From Streptomyces sp. CB02056 (GTDB lineage: Bacteria > Actinomycetota > Actinomycetes > Streptomycetales > Streptomycetaceae), in assembly GCF_001905545.1 (NCBI RefSeq), contig NZ_LIPD01000009.1, forward strand, positions 310,001 through 374,000: a DNA stretch of 64,000 nucleotides, read 5' to 3'. Below, piece by piece: positions 33,533 to 42,672 of the stretch. The first letter of the stretch is position 1, and every line of letters starts with the position of its first letter. The notes under the pieces were generated by a model, which was given only the letters and a program-made list of their open reading frames with translations, did no database searches and was not told where the DNA came from. Both the position numbers and the translations under genes were made by a program.

Positions 33533-35035
33533 ATGCGCCGGAGTGTGCTCGGCTGGTACGGGCCGGACCACCGGGCCGGGACGGACACGTTGCTGCTGCT
33601 CGGCCTGCTCGGCCTGACCATCGAGGAGGCCCTCGCCCAGTGGACGCAGACCGACGGTCCGCTGCGCCTGCCGCGCACGGTCGTCGCCGCGCTCGCCGCG
33701 GTCTCGCTCTTCTTCGCCCGCCGCCACCCGGTGGCCTCGGCCGTGCTGCCGGTGCTCACGGGCGGGCTGTTCAACCGGGCCGTCCCCGGCCTGTTCAGCG
33801 TCTTCCACCTCGCCTACCTCGGCCGGCCGGGCCTGGCGATGGCGGGCGGCTCGGTCATCGCGGTGGCCAGTGCGGTGGGTGTGGACTCACTGGTCGGCCG
33901 GGCGGGTACCGCCGGGTCCCAACTCCTGGTCCAGGCCGCCACGATGGCGGTCGGCCTGTGGCTGCGGGGCAGACGGGTGCTGATCCGCACCCTGCACGAG
34001 CAGGTCGACGCGCTGCGCCGCGAGCGCGAGCTGCGCGCCGAACAGGCCCGGTCCGCCGAACGGGCCCGGATCGCCCGGGAGATGCACGACGTGCTGGCCC
34101 ACCGGCTCAGCCTCCTGGTCCTGCACGCCGGGGTGCTGCGCGACCAGGCCAGGGCCGGCACCGTCGCCGACGACCCCGACCGGCTCACCCACCGCCTCGA
34201 ACTGCTGCGCACCACCGCCGCCCGGTCGCTCGACGACCTGCGCGACGTCCTTGGCGCGCTGCGGGCCGACCCGTCGGCCCCGCCCGCCACGGGAGGAGAG
34301 CCGTCCATGCCCGTCGAGGCCGGGCGCGTCCCGGCGCCCGCGCTGCGCGACCTCACCGAGCTCGTCGGCGAGGCGACCCAGGCCGGCCAACGGGTCGAAC
34401 TCACCCTCTCCGGGGAGCCGGAGAGCATCCCGACCACCCACCGGCTGGCCGTGCACCGGCTGGTGCAGGAGGCGCTGACCAACGCCCGCAAGCACGCGCA
34501 CGCCGCGCCCGTCACCGTACGGGTCGGCTACGGGGCGCCGGCGACGACGGTCGAGGTCCGCAACGGCCCGGGCGAGGCGCCGTTGGGCGGGCCGGGCACC
34601 GGTGGCGGGTACGGGCTGGTGGGGCTGGCCGAACGGGTCGGCGCCCTCGGCGGCCACTTCGACGCCGGTCCGGACGGTGGCGGCGGCTTCCGGCTCTCCG
34701 CCCGGTTGCCCGCGCCGGACCGCCCGCCGCAGGCGGTGCCGGACGAGGCTTCCGCCCGGCTCCGTGGCGACGGTCCGGATCCACAGTCGGTGCGCGCGGT
34801 GGCGTACCCCGGGCGGGCGTCGCCGCGGCCGGAGCGGGGGAAGGGGACGCCAGGGGCGCGGCAATCGCAGGAAGGGGCGCAGGGGGCGCGAAGAGTGAAG
34901 CAGTCGGAGCCACCGAAGCAACCGAAGCGACCGGAGGAACCGACGCAGCCGAACCAATCGACGCAAGCGACGCAACCGACGCGGGCGAAGCACGTTGAGC
35001 AGGAACCGAAGCCGCAGCCGAAGGACGCCGCATGA
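33533..35035 (+). CDS. Two-component sensor histidine kinase, NarL/DesK type
   Basis: 500 residues. Four or five N-terminal membrane segments (about 20-145) lead to a HisKA_3 dimerisation domain with phospho-acceptor His185 in IAREMHDVLAHRLSLLV. A HATPase domain follows (VQEALTNARKHAHA, GGGYGLVGLAERVGALGGH). The last 90 residues are unusual: a Gln/Pro/Lys-rich tail (PKQPKRPEEPTQPNQ) from 9-nt-like DNA repeats. Its stop overlaps the response regulator start (ATGA). Signal unknown. Confidence 0.88.
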   Translation: MRRSVLGWYGPDHRAGTDTLLLLGLLGLTIEEALAQWTQTDGPLRLPRTVVAALAAVSLFFARRHPVASAVLPVLTGGLFNRAVPGLFSVFHLAYLGRPGLAMAGGSVIAVASAVGVDSLVGRAGTAGSQLLVQAATMAVGLWLRGRRVLIRTLHEQVDALRRERELRAEQARSAERARIAREMHDVLAHRLSLLVLHAGVLRDQARAGTVADDPDRLTHRLELLRTTAARSLDDLRDVLGALRADPSAPPATGGEPSMPVEAGRVPAPALRDLTELVGEATQAGQRVELTLSGEPESIPTTHRLAVHRLVQEALTNARKHAHAAPVTVRVGYGAPATTVEVRNGPGEAPLGGPGTGGGYGLVGLAERVGALGGHFDAGPDGGGGFRLSARLPAPDRPPQAVPDEASARLRGDGPDPQSVRAVAYPGRASPRPERGKGTPGARQSQEGAQGARRVKQSEPPKQPKRPEEPTQPNQSTQATQPTRAKHVEQEPKPQPKDAA

Positions 35036-35691
35036 TCCGAACAATGGTGGTCGACGACGACGCGCTGGTCCGTCTCGGCCTGGTCGACCTCCTGGCCCAG
35101 GACCCGGAGCTCACCGTGGTCGCCGAGGCCGCCGACGGGCTGCAGGCCGTCGAGCTCGCCGCCGGTCGGCGGATCGACGTCGTGCTGATGGACATCCGGA
35201 TGCCCCGGCTCGACGGGATCGCCGCCACCCGGCGGCTGCGCGAACTCCCCGACGGTCCGCGGGTCATCGCCCTCACCACCTTCGACCTGGACGAGTACGT
35301 GTACCAGGCGCTCGCGGCCGGGGCGGACGGCTTCCTGCTGAAGGACACCCCGCCCGCGGAGATCGCCCGGGCCGTCCATGTCGTCGCCGGCGGCCAGGGG
35401 ATGCTGCACCCGGCGGCCGCTCGGCGGCTGATCGACCGCTACCACCGGGTCGGGGCGCCCCGGTCGGTGGCCGCCCGCAGCCGGGCCGCCGGACTCACCC
35501 CGCGGGAGACGGACGTACTGCGCGAACTCGCCGACGGGCTCTCCAATGCCGAGATCGCCGGTGTGCTCGGGATGCGCGAGAGCACGGTCAAAGCGCACGT
35601 CAGTCGGATCCTGACCGGGCTCGGAGTCGCCAACCGGGTCCAGGCGGCGCTGCTCGCACGCGACGCCGGGCTGATGGGCGACGGCGGCTGA
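35032..35691 (+). CDS. Response regulator, NarL/LuxR family
   Basis: 219 residues. The receiver domain has acidic pocket MVVDDD, phospho-acceptor Asp54 in VVLMDIRMP and the conserved Lys in FLLKDTPP. The LuxR-type helix-turn-helix is near the end (LTPRETDVLRELADGLSNAE, then IAGVLGMRESTVKAHVSRI). Coupled by ATGA to the sensor kinase gene, so it is its partner. Target genes are not identifiable here. Confidence 0.9.
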   Translation: MIRTMVVDDDALVRLGLVDLLAQDPELTVVAEAADGLQAVELAAGRRIDVVLMDIRMPRLDGIAATRRLRELPDGPRVIALTTFDLDEYVYQALAAGADGFLLKDTPPAEIARAVHVVAGGQGMLHPAAARRLIDRYHRVGAPRSVAARSRAAGLTPRETDVLRELADGLSNAEIAGVLGMRESTVKAHVSRILTGLGVANRVQAALLARDAGLMGDGG

Positions 35692-36356
35692 GGACGGACG
35701 GCTGGGATCGGCCGGGCCCGGGTTCGGGTGCCGGGGTGCCCGGGTGCCGATCGGTCGTGCACCCGCGGGTACGGTCGCGAACGTTCGCGCACGCGCATAT
35801 CCGGGCGCTGTCCCGCTGTTCCGGGGTGCCGCCCCGTCGTGCCAGGGGTTGCAGCCGAAGCACGTCGGGGCTCGGTGGGGCACATCGGGGCACGGCATCG
35901 GCCAGTGTTCACCTTGGCGTTCCCCGGACGTTCCTCCGGAGTCGGGGCGGACGTCGAAGCGGGCTTCCATGAGCCGCCGCGTGCTCCCGGTTCGTATCGC
36001 GTGCTGAGCCGCTGTCACCCATCCGGCGTGGAAATGCCGTGCCTTGGCCGTTTGCGCTGCCGAACTCGGGCGGCGGGTCCATGGTGGAGATGGGCGCGAT
36101 CCGGCGACCGCGTCCGCGCGCCGATCCAGGCCCGCGCGCCGAGCGCCCGCGCCGAAAGCGGACGGGTGTTGTCCGAAGCGGGGCCCGGTACCGGCACGCT
36201 GGGAACAGGGCCACCTCGCAGGAAACCGAACGGTTCTTCTAGGCTCACATCTCGGCTTCCCTGCGGCGGTCCGGCCACTGCGCCCACCGCCACGAAGCCG
36301 CCGTCCACGGGGCTCCGGGCGGACCGGGGCCACCGGATCGAGCGAGGAGGACGCAC
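35692..36356. other. Non-coding gap with palindromes
   Basis: No convincing gene. A perfect 14-nt palindrome CGCGAACGTTCGCG lies at 35776-35789, just downstream of the response regulator. A second inverted repeat AACCG-AA-CGGTT lies at 36224-36235, about 120 nt before the small ORF at 36357, and could be an operator or part of its promoter. Confidence 0.4.
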
Positions 36357-36530
36357 ATGCCAAGCACGCCGCCCAACCGTTCCACCGTACTTGGGCCAGA
36401 CAGGCCGATTCGGTGGGCCGCTCATCATCCCGGTCGGCCGGTGCGGTCCGGCCGGGCCTGGTACCCGGGCGGGAGCGGTCGGCCGGCACGGCCGCTGTAT
36501 ACCGGCGGCGGCCGCGGAGGCGAGCGTTGA
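36357..36530 (+). CDS. 57-residue upstream ORF coupled to the M20 peptidase
   Basis: The ATG at 36357 has a near-perfect GAGGAGG at 36344-36350 with 6-nt spacing, the best ribosome site in this region. It encodes a basic Pro/Arg/Gly-rich peptide (starts MPSTPPNRSTVLGPD, ends YTGGGRGGER). Its TGA overlaps the TTG start of the next gene (TTGA), implying translational coupling. No family is recognised. It may be a leader that sets expression of the peptidase, or a chance frame in the leader. Confidence 0.45.
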   Translation: MPSTPPNRSTVLGPDRPIRWAAHHPGRPVRSGRAWYPGGSGRPARPLYTGGGRGGER

Positions 36531-38200
36531 GTCCCCAGATCGTCGGGTCGCCCGCCGCACCGGGCGCCGCCGCGGAACCCGCCCCGACGTCGGTCGCCGT
36601 CCCGGCCGCCACCGACGGTGAGGCCCCTGCCGCCGCCACGGCCACTGCGACCGCCGCCGCCGCTACCGCCGCAGCCACCGCTACCACCACCAACGGCACC
36701 GCCGCCGGCACCGCAACTGCCGCTGCGGATCCGGGCACTACGGTCTCGGCCCCTGCGCTTCCCGCCGCTTCGGTCCAGGCCACCGCGGCCGCGTCCGGTG
36801 CCGCGAAGACCGTCGTGGCCAAGGTGGCCGTCACCACGACCGCAGCCGCCAAGTCCGCCCTCACGAAATCCGCCCTCACCAAACCCGTCGTCGCGAAGGC
36901 CGCGGCGGCGAAGAGCCCCGTGACGAAGAGCCCCGCGACGAAGAACGTCGTGGCGAAGAACGTCGTCGTGAAGCCCGCGACGGGCCCGGCCGCCACCGCC
37001 TCCCATGGGGCCACCGCCGTCACCACGGCGCTGCCCGGTGTGCCGCAGGCGCTCAGCACCCGGGCCCGCACCCTCGCCGGGGCCGTCCGGCGTCGCTGCG
37101 TCGACCTGGCGCGGATCGAGTCGCCCAGTGGGGACGCCCCCAGACTCGACGCGCTCGCCGAGGAGTTGGCGGCCGGCTTCTGTGCCACCGGTGCCACCGC
37201 CCGGCGCGAGCCCGGACCGGCCGGCGACCACCTCGTACTGGAGTGGGAGGGTCGGGACGAGTCCCTGCCGCACCTGCTGATCGTCGGGCACCACGACACC
37301 GTGTGGCCGGTCGGCACGCTCGCGGACTGGCCGGTGACGGAGGAGGACGGCCGGCTCACCGGGCCCGGCGTGGTCGACATGAAGGGCGGACTCGCCATCC
37401 TGGAGGGGGCGTTGTCGCTGCTCGCGGACCTGGGTGAGCGCCCGCACCGGACCGTCCGCCTGGTCGTGGTCTCCGACGAGGAGGTGGGCAGCCCCGACGG
37501 ACGCCGCCTGGTCGAGCGCCAGCTGCGCGGAGCCGCCGCGGTCCTGGGCCTCGAACCGCCGCACCCCGACGGTCGGTTGAAGACCGCGCGGCGCGGCAGC
37601 ACCCGGGTGCGGCTCACTGTGACCGGCCGCGAGGCGCACGCGGGCAACGACGCCCACGACGGGGTGTCCGCCGTCGACGAGCTGGTGGACCAGCTCGTGC
37701 TGGTGCGCGACCTCGCTGGTCAGCCTGGCACCGAGCTCAACGCCGGTCGGATCAGCGGTGGTTCGCGCGCCAACGTGGTCGCCGGCCGGGCCGAGGCCGA
37801 GCTGGGGCTGCGCTTCGCCACGGTCGAGGCGCAGCGCCGTACGCTGGACAACCTCGCCCGGCTCACCGCGCTGCGTCCGGGCGCCCGGGTGCGTACGGAG
37901 GTGCTGTCCAGCCGCCCGGCCTGGCCCGAGCGGACCGGCAACCCGCTGTTGCGGCACGTGCGTTCGCTCGCCGCGGTGCTCGGGCAGCAGTTGGACGGCG
38001 CTCCGGCGGGCGGGGCGGGGGACACCAACCTGCCGGGCTCGCGCGGGCTTCCGACCCTGGACGGCTTCGGCGCGGTGGGCGCCGGGGCCCACGCCCGGCA
38101 CGAGCACATCCGGGTCGACCAGATCGCTCCCCGGATCGCCCTGCTGGCGGCGCTGCTCGCGGTGCCGCTGCCGCGACTGCGCGACCGCGCGGAGGGCTGA
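36527..38200 (+). CDS. M20-family metallopeptidase with a low-complexity basic N-terminal extension
   Basis: 557 residues from TTG 36527 (GGAGG at 36516-36520, 6-nt spacing). The first about 170 residues are Ala/Thr-rich, then Lys-repeat sequence (KSALTKSALTKPVVAK), reminiscent of histone H1-like tails. The peptidase domain begins near IESPSGD. Zn ligands are seen in LIVGHHDTVWPVG, GPGVVDMKGGLAI and VVVSDEEVGS, with a dimerisation-domain His in GREAHAGNDAH. Its relatives are carboxypeptidase G2-like deacylases. The tail is not usual for M20 enzymes. GTG 37040 is a possible shorter start but has no ribosome site. Confidence 0.75.
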   Translation: MSPQIVGSPAAPGAAAEPAPTSVAVPAATDGEAPAAATATATAAAATAAATATTTNGTAAGTATAAADPGTTVSAPALPAASVQATAAASGAAKTVVAKVAVTTTAAAKSALTKSALTKPVVAKAAAAKSPVTKSPATKNVVAKNVVVKPATGPAATASHGATAVTTALPGVPQALSTRARTLAGAVRRRCVDLARIESPSGDAPRLDALAEELAAGFCATGATARREPGPAGDHLVLEWEGRDESLPHLLIVGHHDTVWPVGTLADWPVTEEDGRLTGPGVVDMKGGLAILEGALSLLADLGERPHRTVRLVVVSDEEVGSPDGRRLVERQLRGAAAVLGLEPPHPDGRLKTARRGSTRVRLTVTGREAHAGNDAHDGVSAVDELVDQLVLVRDLAGQPGTELNAGRISGGSRANVVAGRAEAELGLRFATVEAQRRTLDNLARLTALRPGARVRTEVLSSRPAWPERTGNPLLRHVRSLAAVLGQQLDGAPAGGAGDTNLPGSRGLPTLDGFGAVGAGAHARHEHIRVDQIAPRIALLAALLAVPLPRLRDRAEG

Positions 38201-38259
38201 GCCGGCGGTGAGCTGCTGACGGCCGGGAGCCGGTCGCCGGCCCCCGGCGGTCGGCGGCG

Positions 38260-38404
38260 GCGAACGTAGAACGGCGGACGGCGGACGGCGGACGGCGGAC
38301 GGCGGACGTAGAGCAGCGGACGTAGAGCAGCGAACGGAGAACAGAAGACAGCCGACAGATAACAGCTGACAGATTTCAGAATCTGTCAGCTGTTATCTGT
38401 TGCG
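38260..38404. repeat. Heptamer palindromic element 5, longest array
   Basis: Sixteen left units stay in perfect 7-nt register from 38260 to 38371. They include GCGGACG five times in a row, then GCGAACG, GAGAACA, GAAGACA, GCCGACA, GATAACA, GCTGACA. The core is GATTTCAGAATC (38372-38383). Right units are TGTCAGC, TGTTATC, TGTTGCG. The stem is 21 bp with a 4-nt loop (38355-38400). It sits between the M20 gene and the paa operator, both genes rightward. The uniform GCGGACG run suggests slippage expansion. Confidence 0.88.
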
Positions 38405-38441
38405 CACCTTGCCATCCCTCCGCCCCTCCGCGCAGAATGGT

Positions 38442-38463
38442 ACCGACCGAACGGTCAGTCGGT
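38442..38463 (+). promoter_or_regulatory. PaaR-like operator before paaA
   Basis: ACCGACCGAAC (38442-38452) and GGTCAGTCGGT (38453-38463) form a 22-bp inverted repeat with 9 of 11 pairs matching. It resembles the palindrome bound by TetR-family PaaR repressors of actinobacterial phenylacetate genes. It lies 46 nt before the GTG of paaA. The paaR gene itself is not in the window. Release by phenylacetyl-CoA is inferred by analogy. Confidence 0.7.
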
Positions 38464-38509
38464 TGGCCGATGCTCCAGGCGGCCTCCGGGCAGGAGACGA
38501 GAGGGGACT

Positions 38510-39531
<1,022 letters not shown>

Positions 39532-39535
<4 letters not shown>

Positions 39536-39873
39536 CCGACCCCCAGCTTGGCTCCCCGTCCGGGTCCGAGGCCGGGCCCAAGGCCGGTTCCAAAGCCGGC
39601 TGGCCGCTGTACGAGGTGTTCGTGCGTCCCCGGCGCGGGCTGAACCACGTCCACGTCGGCTCGCTGCACGCCGCCGACGACCGGATGGCCCTGCTCGCCG
39701 CCCGCGACCTGTACACCCGCCGCAACGAGGGCGTGAGCCTCTGGGTGGTCCGCTCGGACGCGATCACCGCCTCCACCCCGGACGAGCGCGACCCGTTCTT
39801 CGAGCCCAGCGGCGACAAGGTCTACCGCCACCCGACCTTCTACGACATCCCCGAGGATGTCCCGCACATCTGA
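39532..39873 (+). CDS. paaB: 1,2-phenylacetyl-CoA epoxidase, subunit B
   Basis: 113 residues. After a 22-residue Gly/Ser/Lys start, the body reads WPLYEVFVRPRRGLNHVHVG, then LHAADDRMALLAARDLYTRR and EGVSLWVVRSDAI, diagnostic of PaaB. It is a small non-catalytic subunit needed for the epoxidase complex. GTG 39532 overlaps the paaA stop. Confidence 0.95.
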
Positions 39874-39886
39874 CGGGGGAGCCACC

Positions 39887-40810
39887 GTGCACGACCACAC
39901 CACCTCCACCACCTCCACCCCCGGCACCGGCCAGGACGACCACGTCTACCTCAGCCTCGCCGACGCCGCCCCAGGCCCCGAGGGCGAGGGCCGCTGGGCG
40001 TACGGGACGGGCTTCGCCGATCCCCTGCTCGGTGTGGACACCGCGCTGCCCGCCGGTCTGGACGGCGCCGACCTCGCCGCCTACTGCCAGATGCTGGGCG
40101 ACGACGCGCTGGTCCTCGCGCAGCGGCTGATCGAGTGGTGCACCCGGGCGCCCGAGCTGGAGGAGGAGGTCGCGCTCGCCAACCTGGGCCTCGACCTGCT
40201 CGGCCAGGCCCGCCTGCTGCTCACCCGGGCCGGTCAGGCGGACGGTACCGGCCGCACCGAGGACGACCTGGCGTACTGGCGGGAGGAGCACGAGTTCCGC
40301 AACGTCCGCCTGGTGGAGGCTCCGAACGGCGACTTCGCCTACTCGATCGCCCGGCTGCTGCTGTTCGCCACCGCGCGCGGCGCCCTGTACGAGGCGCTGA
40401 GCGCGCACCCCGACCCGGTGCTGGCCGCGGTCGCCGCCCGGGGCGTCAAGGAGCTGGCCTACCACCGGGAGTACGCCACCGCCTGGACCCTGCGCCTGGG
40501 CGACGGCACGCCGTACTCCGCCGGGCGGATGCAGGCCGGGGTGGACGCGGTCTGGCCGCTGCTGGAGGAGCTGTTCACGGCGCACCCGGTGGAGCTGCGG
40601 GCGGGCGTCGACCCGGCGGCGCTGCGCGGACCGGTACTGCGCTCGCTCGGCGCCGTTCTCGCCGAGGCCGGGCTGACCGTGCCGGACGTACCGCCGCTGG
40701 CCACCGTCCTCGGCCTGGCCGGCCGGGACGGTGTGCACACCGAGGCGCTCGGCCCGCTGCTCGCCGAGTTCCAGGTGCTGGCCCGCGCCCACCCGGGGGC
40801 GACGTGGTGA
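39887..40810 (+). CDS. paaC: 1,2-phenylacetyl-CoA epoxidase, structural subunit C
   Basis: 307 residues, ferritin-like fold paired with PaaA. Motifs CQMLGDDALVLAQRLIEWCT, EEVALANLGLDLLGQARLLL and ELAYHREYATAW are typical of PaaC, which lacks a complete diiron site and supports the A subunit. GTG 39887 follows GGGGGA. Its stop overlaps the paaD start. Confidence 0.94.
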   Translation: MHDHTTSTTSTPGTGQDDHVYLSLADAAPGPEGEGRWAYGTGFADPLLGVDTALPAGLDGADLAAYCQMLGDDALVLAQRLIEWCTRAPELEEEVALANLGLDLLGQARLLLTRAGQADGTGRTEDDLAYWREEHEFRNVRLVEAPNGDFAYSIARLLLFATARGALYEALSAHPDPVLAAVAARGVKELAYHREYATAWTLRLGDGTPYSAGRMQAGVDAVWPLLEELFTAHPVELRAGVDPAALRGPVLRSLGAVLAEAGLTVPDVPPLATVLGLAGRDGVHTEALGPLLAEFQVLARAHPGATW

Positions 40811-41454
40811 CCGGCGATGTCGTGACGGGCCCGGGGCCGACGGGCACCGCGGAGCCGACGGGCGGGACGGTCGGGACGGGCACCGCGGACCCGACGGCCC
40901 GCGAGCTGGCCTGGGCGGTCGCCGCGGCCGTGCCGGACCCGGAGCTGCCCATGCTCACCCTGGCGGACCTGGGCGTCCTGGCCGAGGTCGGGGTGGACGG
41001 CGGCAGCGGCACGGTGACCGCGTGGCTGACCCCGACCTACTCGGGCTGCCCCGCCGTCGCCGAGATGGCCGCCGACGTGGACCGCCGGCTGCGCGCGGCC
41101 GGGTACCCGGACGTCCGGGTGCGGCTGCGGTTGGACCCGCCGTGGTCCACCGACCTGATCACCGCCGAGGGCCGTCGCAAGCTCGCCGAGGCGGGCATCG
41201 CTCCGCCGCGCCCGACCGCCGCCGTCGCCGCGGCCGGACCGGTGGCGCTCACCCTCGGTCCCACCCGCACCGGAACCGCGACCGCGCCCACCACCCTGGC
41301 AGCGCCGAGGACCGCCGCCGCGCCCCCTGTGCCGTGCCCGCGCTGCGGCGACGCCGACACGGAGGAGCTGTCCCGCTTCGGTTCCACCGCCTGCAAGGCG
41401 CTCTGGCGCTGCCGGGCCTGCCGCGAGCCGTTCGAACGCGTCAAGGAGATCTGA
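40807..41454 (+). CDS. paaD: 1,2-phenylacetyl-CoA epoxidase maturation subunit D
   Basis: 215 residues. The MIP18-type (DUF59) domain has VPDPELPMLTLADLGVL and LTPTYSGCPAVAEM. A linker leads to a C-terminal zinc ribbon: CPRCGDADTEELSRFGSTAC, then CRACREPF. PaaD is thought to help assemble the iron-sulfur or diiron centres. The GTG at 40807 overlaps the paaC stop. The 35-residue Gly/Thr-rich start is not conserved. Confidence 0.93.
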   Translation: MTGDVVTGPGPTGTAEPTGGTVGTGTADPTARELAWAVAAAVPDPELPMLTLADLGVLAEVGVDGGSGTVTAWLTPTYSGCPAVAEMAADVDRRLRAAGYPDVRVRLRLDPPWSTDLITAEGRRKLAEAGIAPPRPTAAVAAAGPVALTLGPTRTGTATAPTTLAAPRTAAAPPVPCPRCGDADTEELSRFGSTACKALWRCRACREPFERVKEI

Positions 41455-42633
41455 ATGCCCGCCGCTTCCTCCGCCGCTCCCGCCTCCTCCGCCGCCGGGT
41501 CCGCCCCCGACGCCGAGGGGACCGGCATCCGCCCCGCTCGCCGCCCGACCTTCCACCGGCTGCGGATCGACCGGGTCGAGCGGCTCTGCGAGGACGCCGT
41601 CGCGGTGACCTTCGCGGTGCCGGTCGGGCTGGCGGAGGAGTACGCCTTCCGCCCCGGGCAGACTCTGACCCTGCGCAAGCTGGTGGACGGCACCGACGAG
41701 CGCCGCTCGTACTCGATCTGCGCCCCGGTCGGCGGGCCGCTGCGGATCGCCGTCCGGGAGGTGCCCGGCGGGCTGTTCTCACGCTGGCTGGTGCGCGAGG
41801 CGAAGCCGGGCGAGGAGGTGGAGGTGCTGACGCCGTCCGGCCTGTTCACCCCCGAGCTCGGCGTCCCGGCCGACCACGTGCTGCTCGCGGCCGGCTCCGG
41901 GATCACCCCGATGCTGTCGATCGCCGGCTCCGTGCTCGCGGCCGACCGCAGCTCCACCGTCACCCTGCTCTACGGCAACCGGCGCAGTGACAGCGTGATG
42001 TTCGCGGACGAGCTGGCCGACCTGAAGGACCGCTACCTCGACCGCTTCCAGCTGGTCCACGTGCTCTCCCGGGAGACCAGGGACGCCGAACTGCTCAGCG
42101 GCCGACTGGACCCGGAGCGGGTACGCGCGCTGCTGGCGGCGCTGGTGGACGTCGGGAGCGTCGGGCACTGGTGGCTGTGCGGCCCGTTCGGCATGGTCGT
42201 GGGGGCGAAGGACCTGCTCGCCGAGCTGGACGTGCCGGGCGAGCGGGTGCACCAGGAGCTGTTCCACGCCGAGGACGAGCCGCTCCCGGAGCGCGACGAG
42301 GACTGGGACCGGACGGACGCCTCGTCCGGCGGCTCCGCCGACGGTGTGTCGGGCCCGCGGAGCGAGGTCACCGTCGTCCTCGACGGCCGCGGCAGCACGC
42401 TCTGCCTCCCGCGCGACCGCTCGATCCTGGACGGCGCCCAGCGCTCTCGCCCCGACCTGCCGTTCGCCTGCAAGGGCGGAGTGTGCGGCACCTGCCGCGC
42501 CCTGGTCACCGAGGGCGAGGTGGAGATGCGCCGCAACTTCGCGCTGGAGGAGAAGGAGCTGGCCGCCGGCTACGTCCTCACCTGCCAGGCCCGGCCGCTC
42601 ACCGACCGGGTGACCGTGGACTACGACCGCTGA
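41455..42633 (+). CDS. paaE: 1,2-phenylacetyl-CoA epoxidase, reductase subunit E
   Basis: 392 residues. FAD motif RRSYSICAPVGGPLRIAVRE, NADPH-site GSGITPMLSIAGSVLA, then a plant-type 2Fe-2S domain with CKGGVCGTCRALVTEGEVEM and a final Cys in VLTCQARPL. It passes electrons from NADPH to the PaaA diiron centre. The ATG directly follows the paaD stop. It ends the operon, convergent with the flavin monooxygenase gene 39 nt away, with no heptamer element between. Confidence 0.95.
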   Translation: MPAASSAAPASSAAGSAPDAEGTGIRPARRPTFHRLRIDRVERLCEDAVAVTFAVPVGLAEEYAFRPGQTLTLRKLVDGTDERRSYSICAPVGGPLRIAVREVPGGLFSRWLVREAKPGEEVEVLTPSGLFTPELGVPADHVLLAAGSGITPMLSIAGSVLAADRSSTVTLLYGNRRSDSVMFADELADLKDRYLDRFQLVHVLSRETRDAELLSGRLDPERVRALLAALVDVGSVGHWWLCGPFGMVVGAKDLLAELDVPGERVHQELFHAEDEPLPERDEDWDRTDASSGGSADGVSGPRSEVTVVLDGRGSTLCLPRDRSILDGAQRSRPDLPFACKGGVCGTCRALVTEGEVEMRRNFALEEKELAAGYVLTCQARPLTDRVTVDYDR

Positions 42634-42672
42634 GCGGACCACCACCGCCGACCGGACCACGATCGCGGAGCC

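Noticed and set aside
35728..36621. Possible 297-codon gene after the response regulator
   Set aside because: No ribosome site, no recognisable motif, Cys/Arg/Gly-rich translation, and it overlaps the better supported small ORF and M20 start.
38260..38404. CRISPR-like array (regular short repeats before paaA)
   Set aside because: Units are 7 nt with no spacers, and no cas genes are present. It belongs to the heptamer element family.
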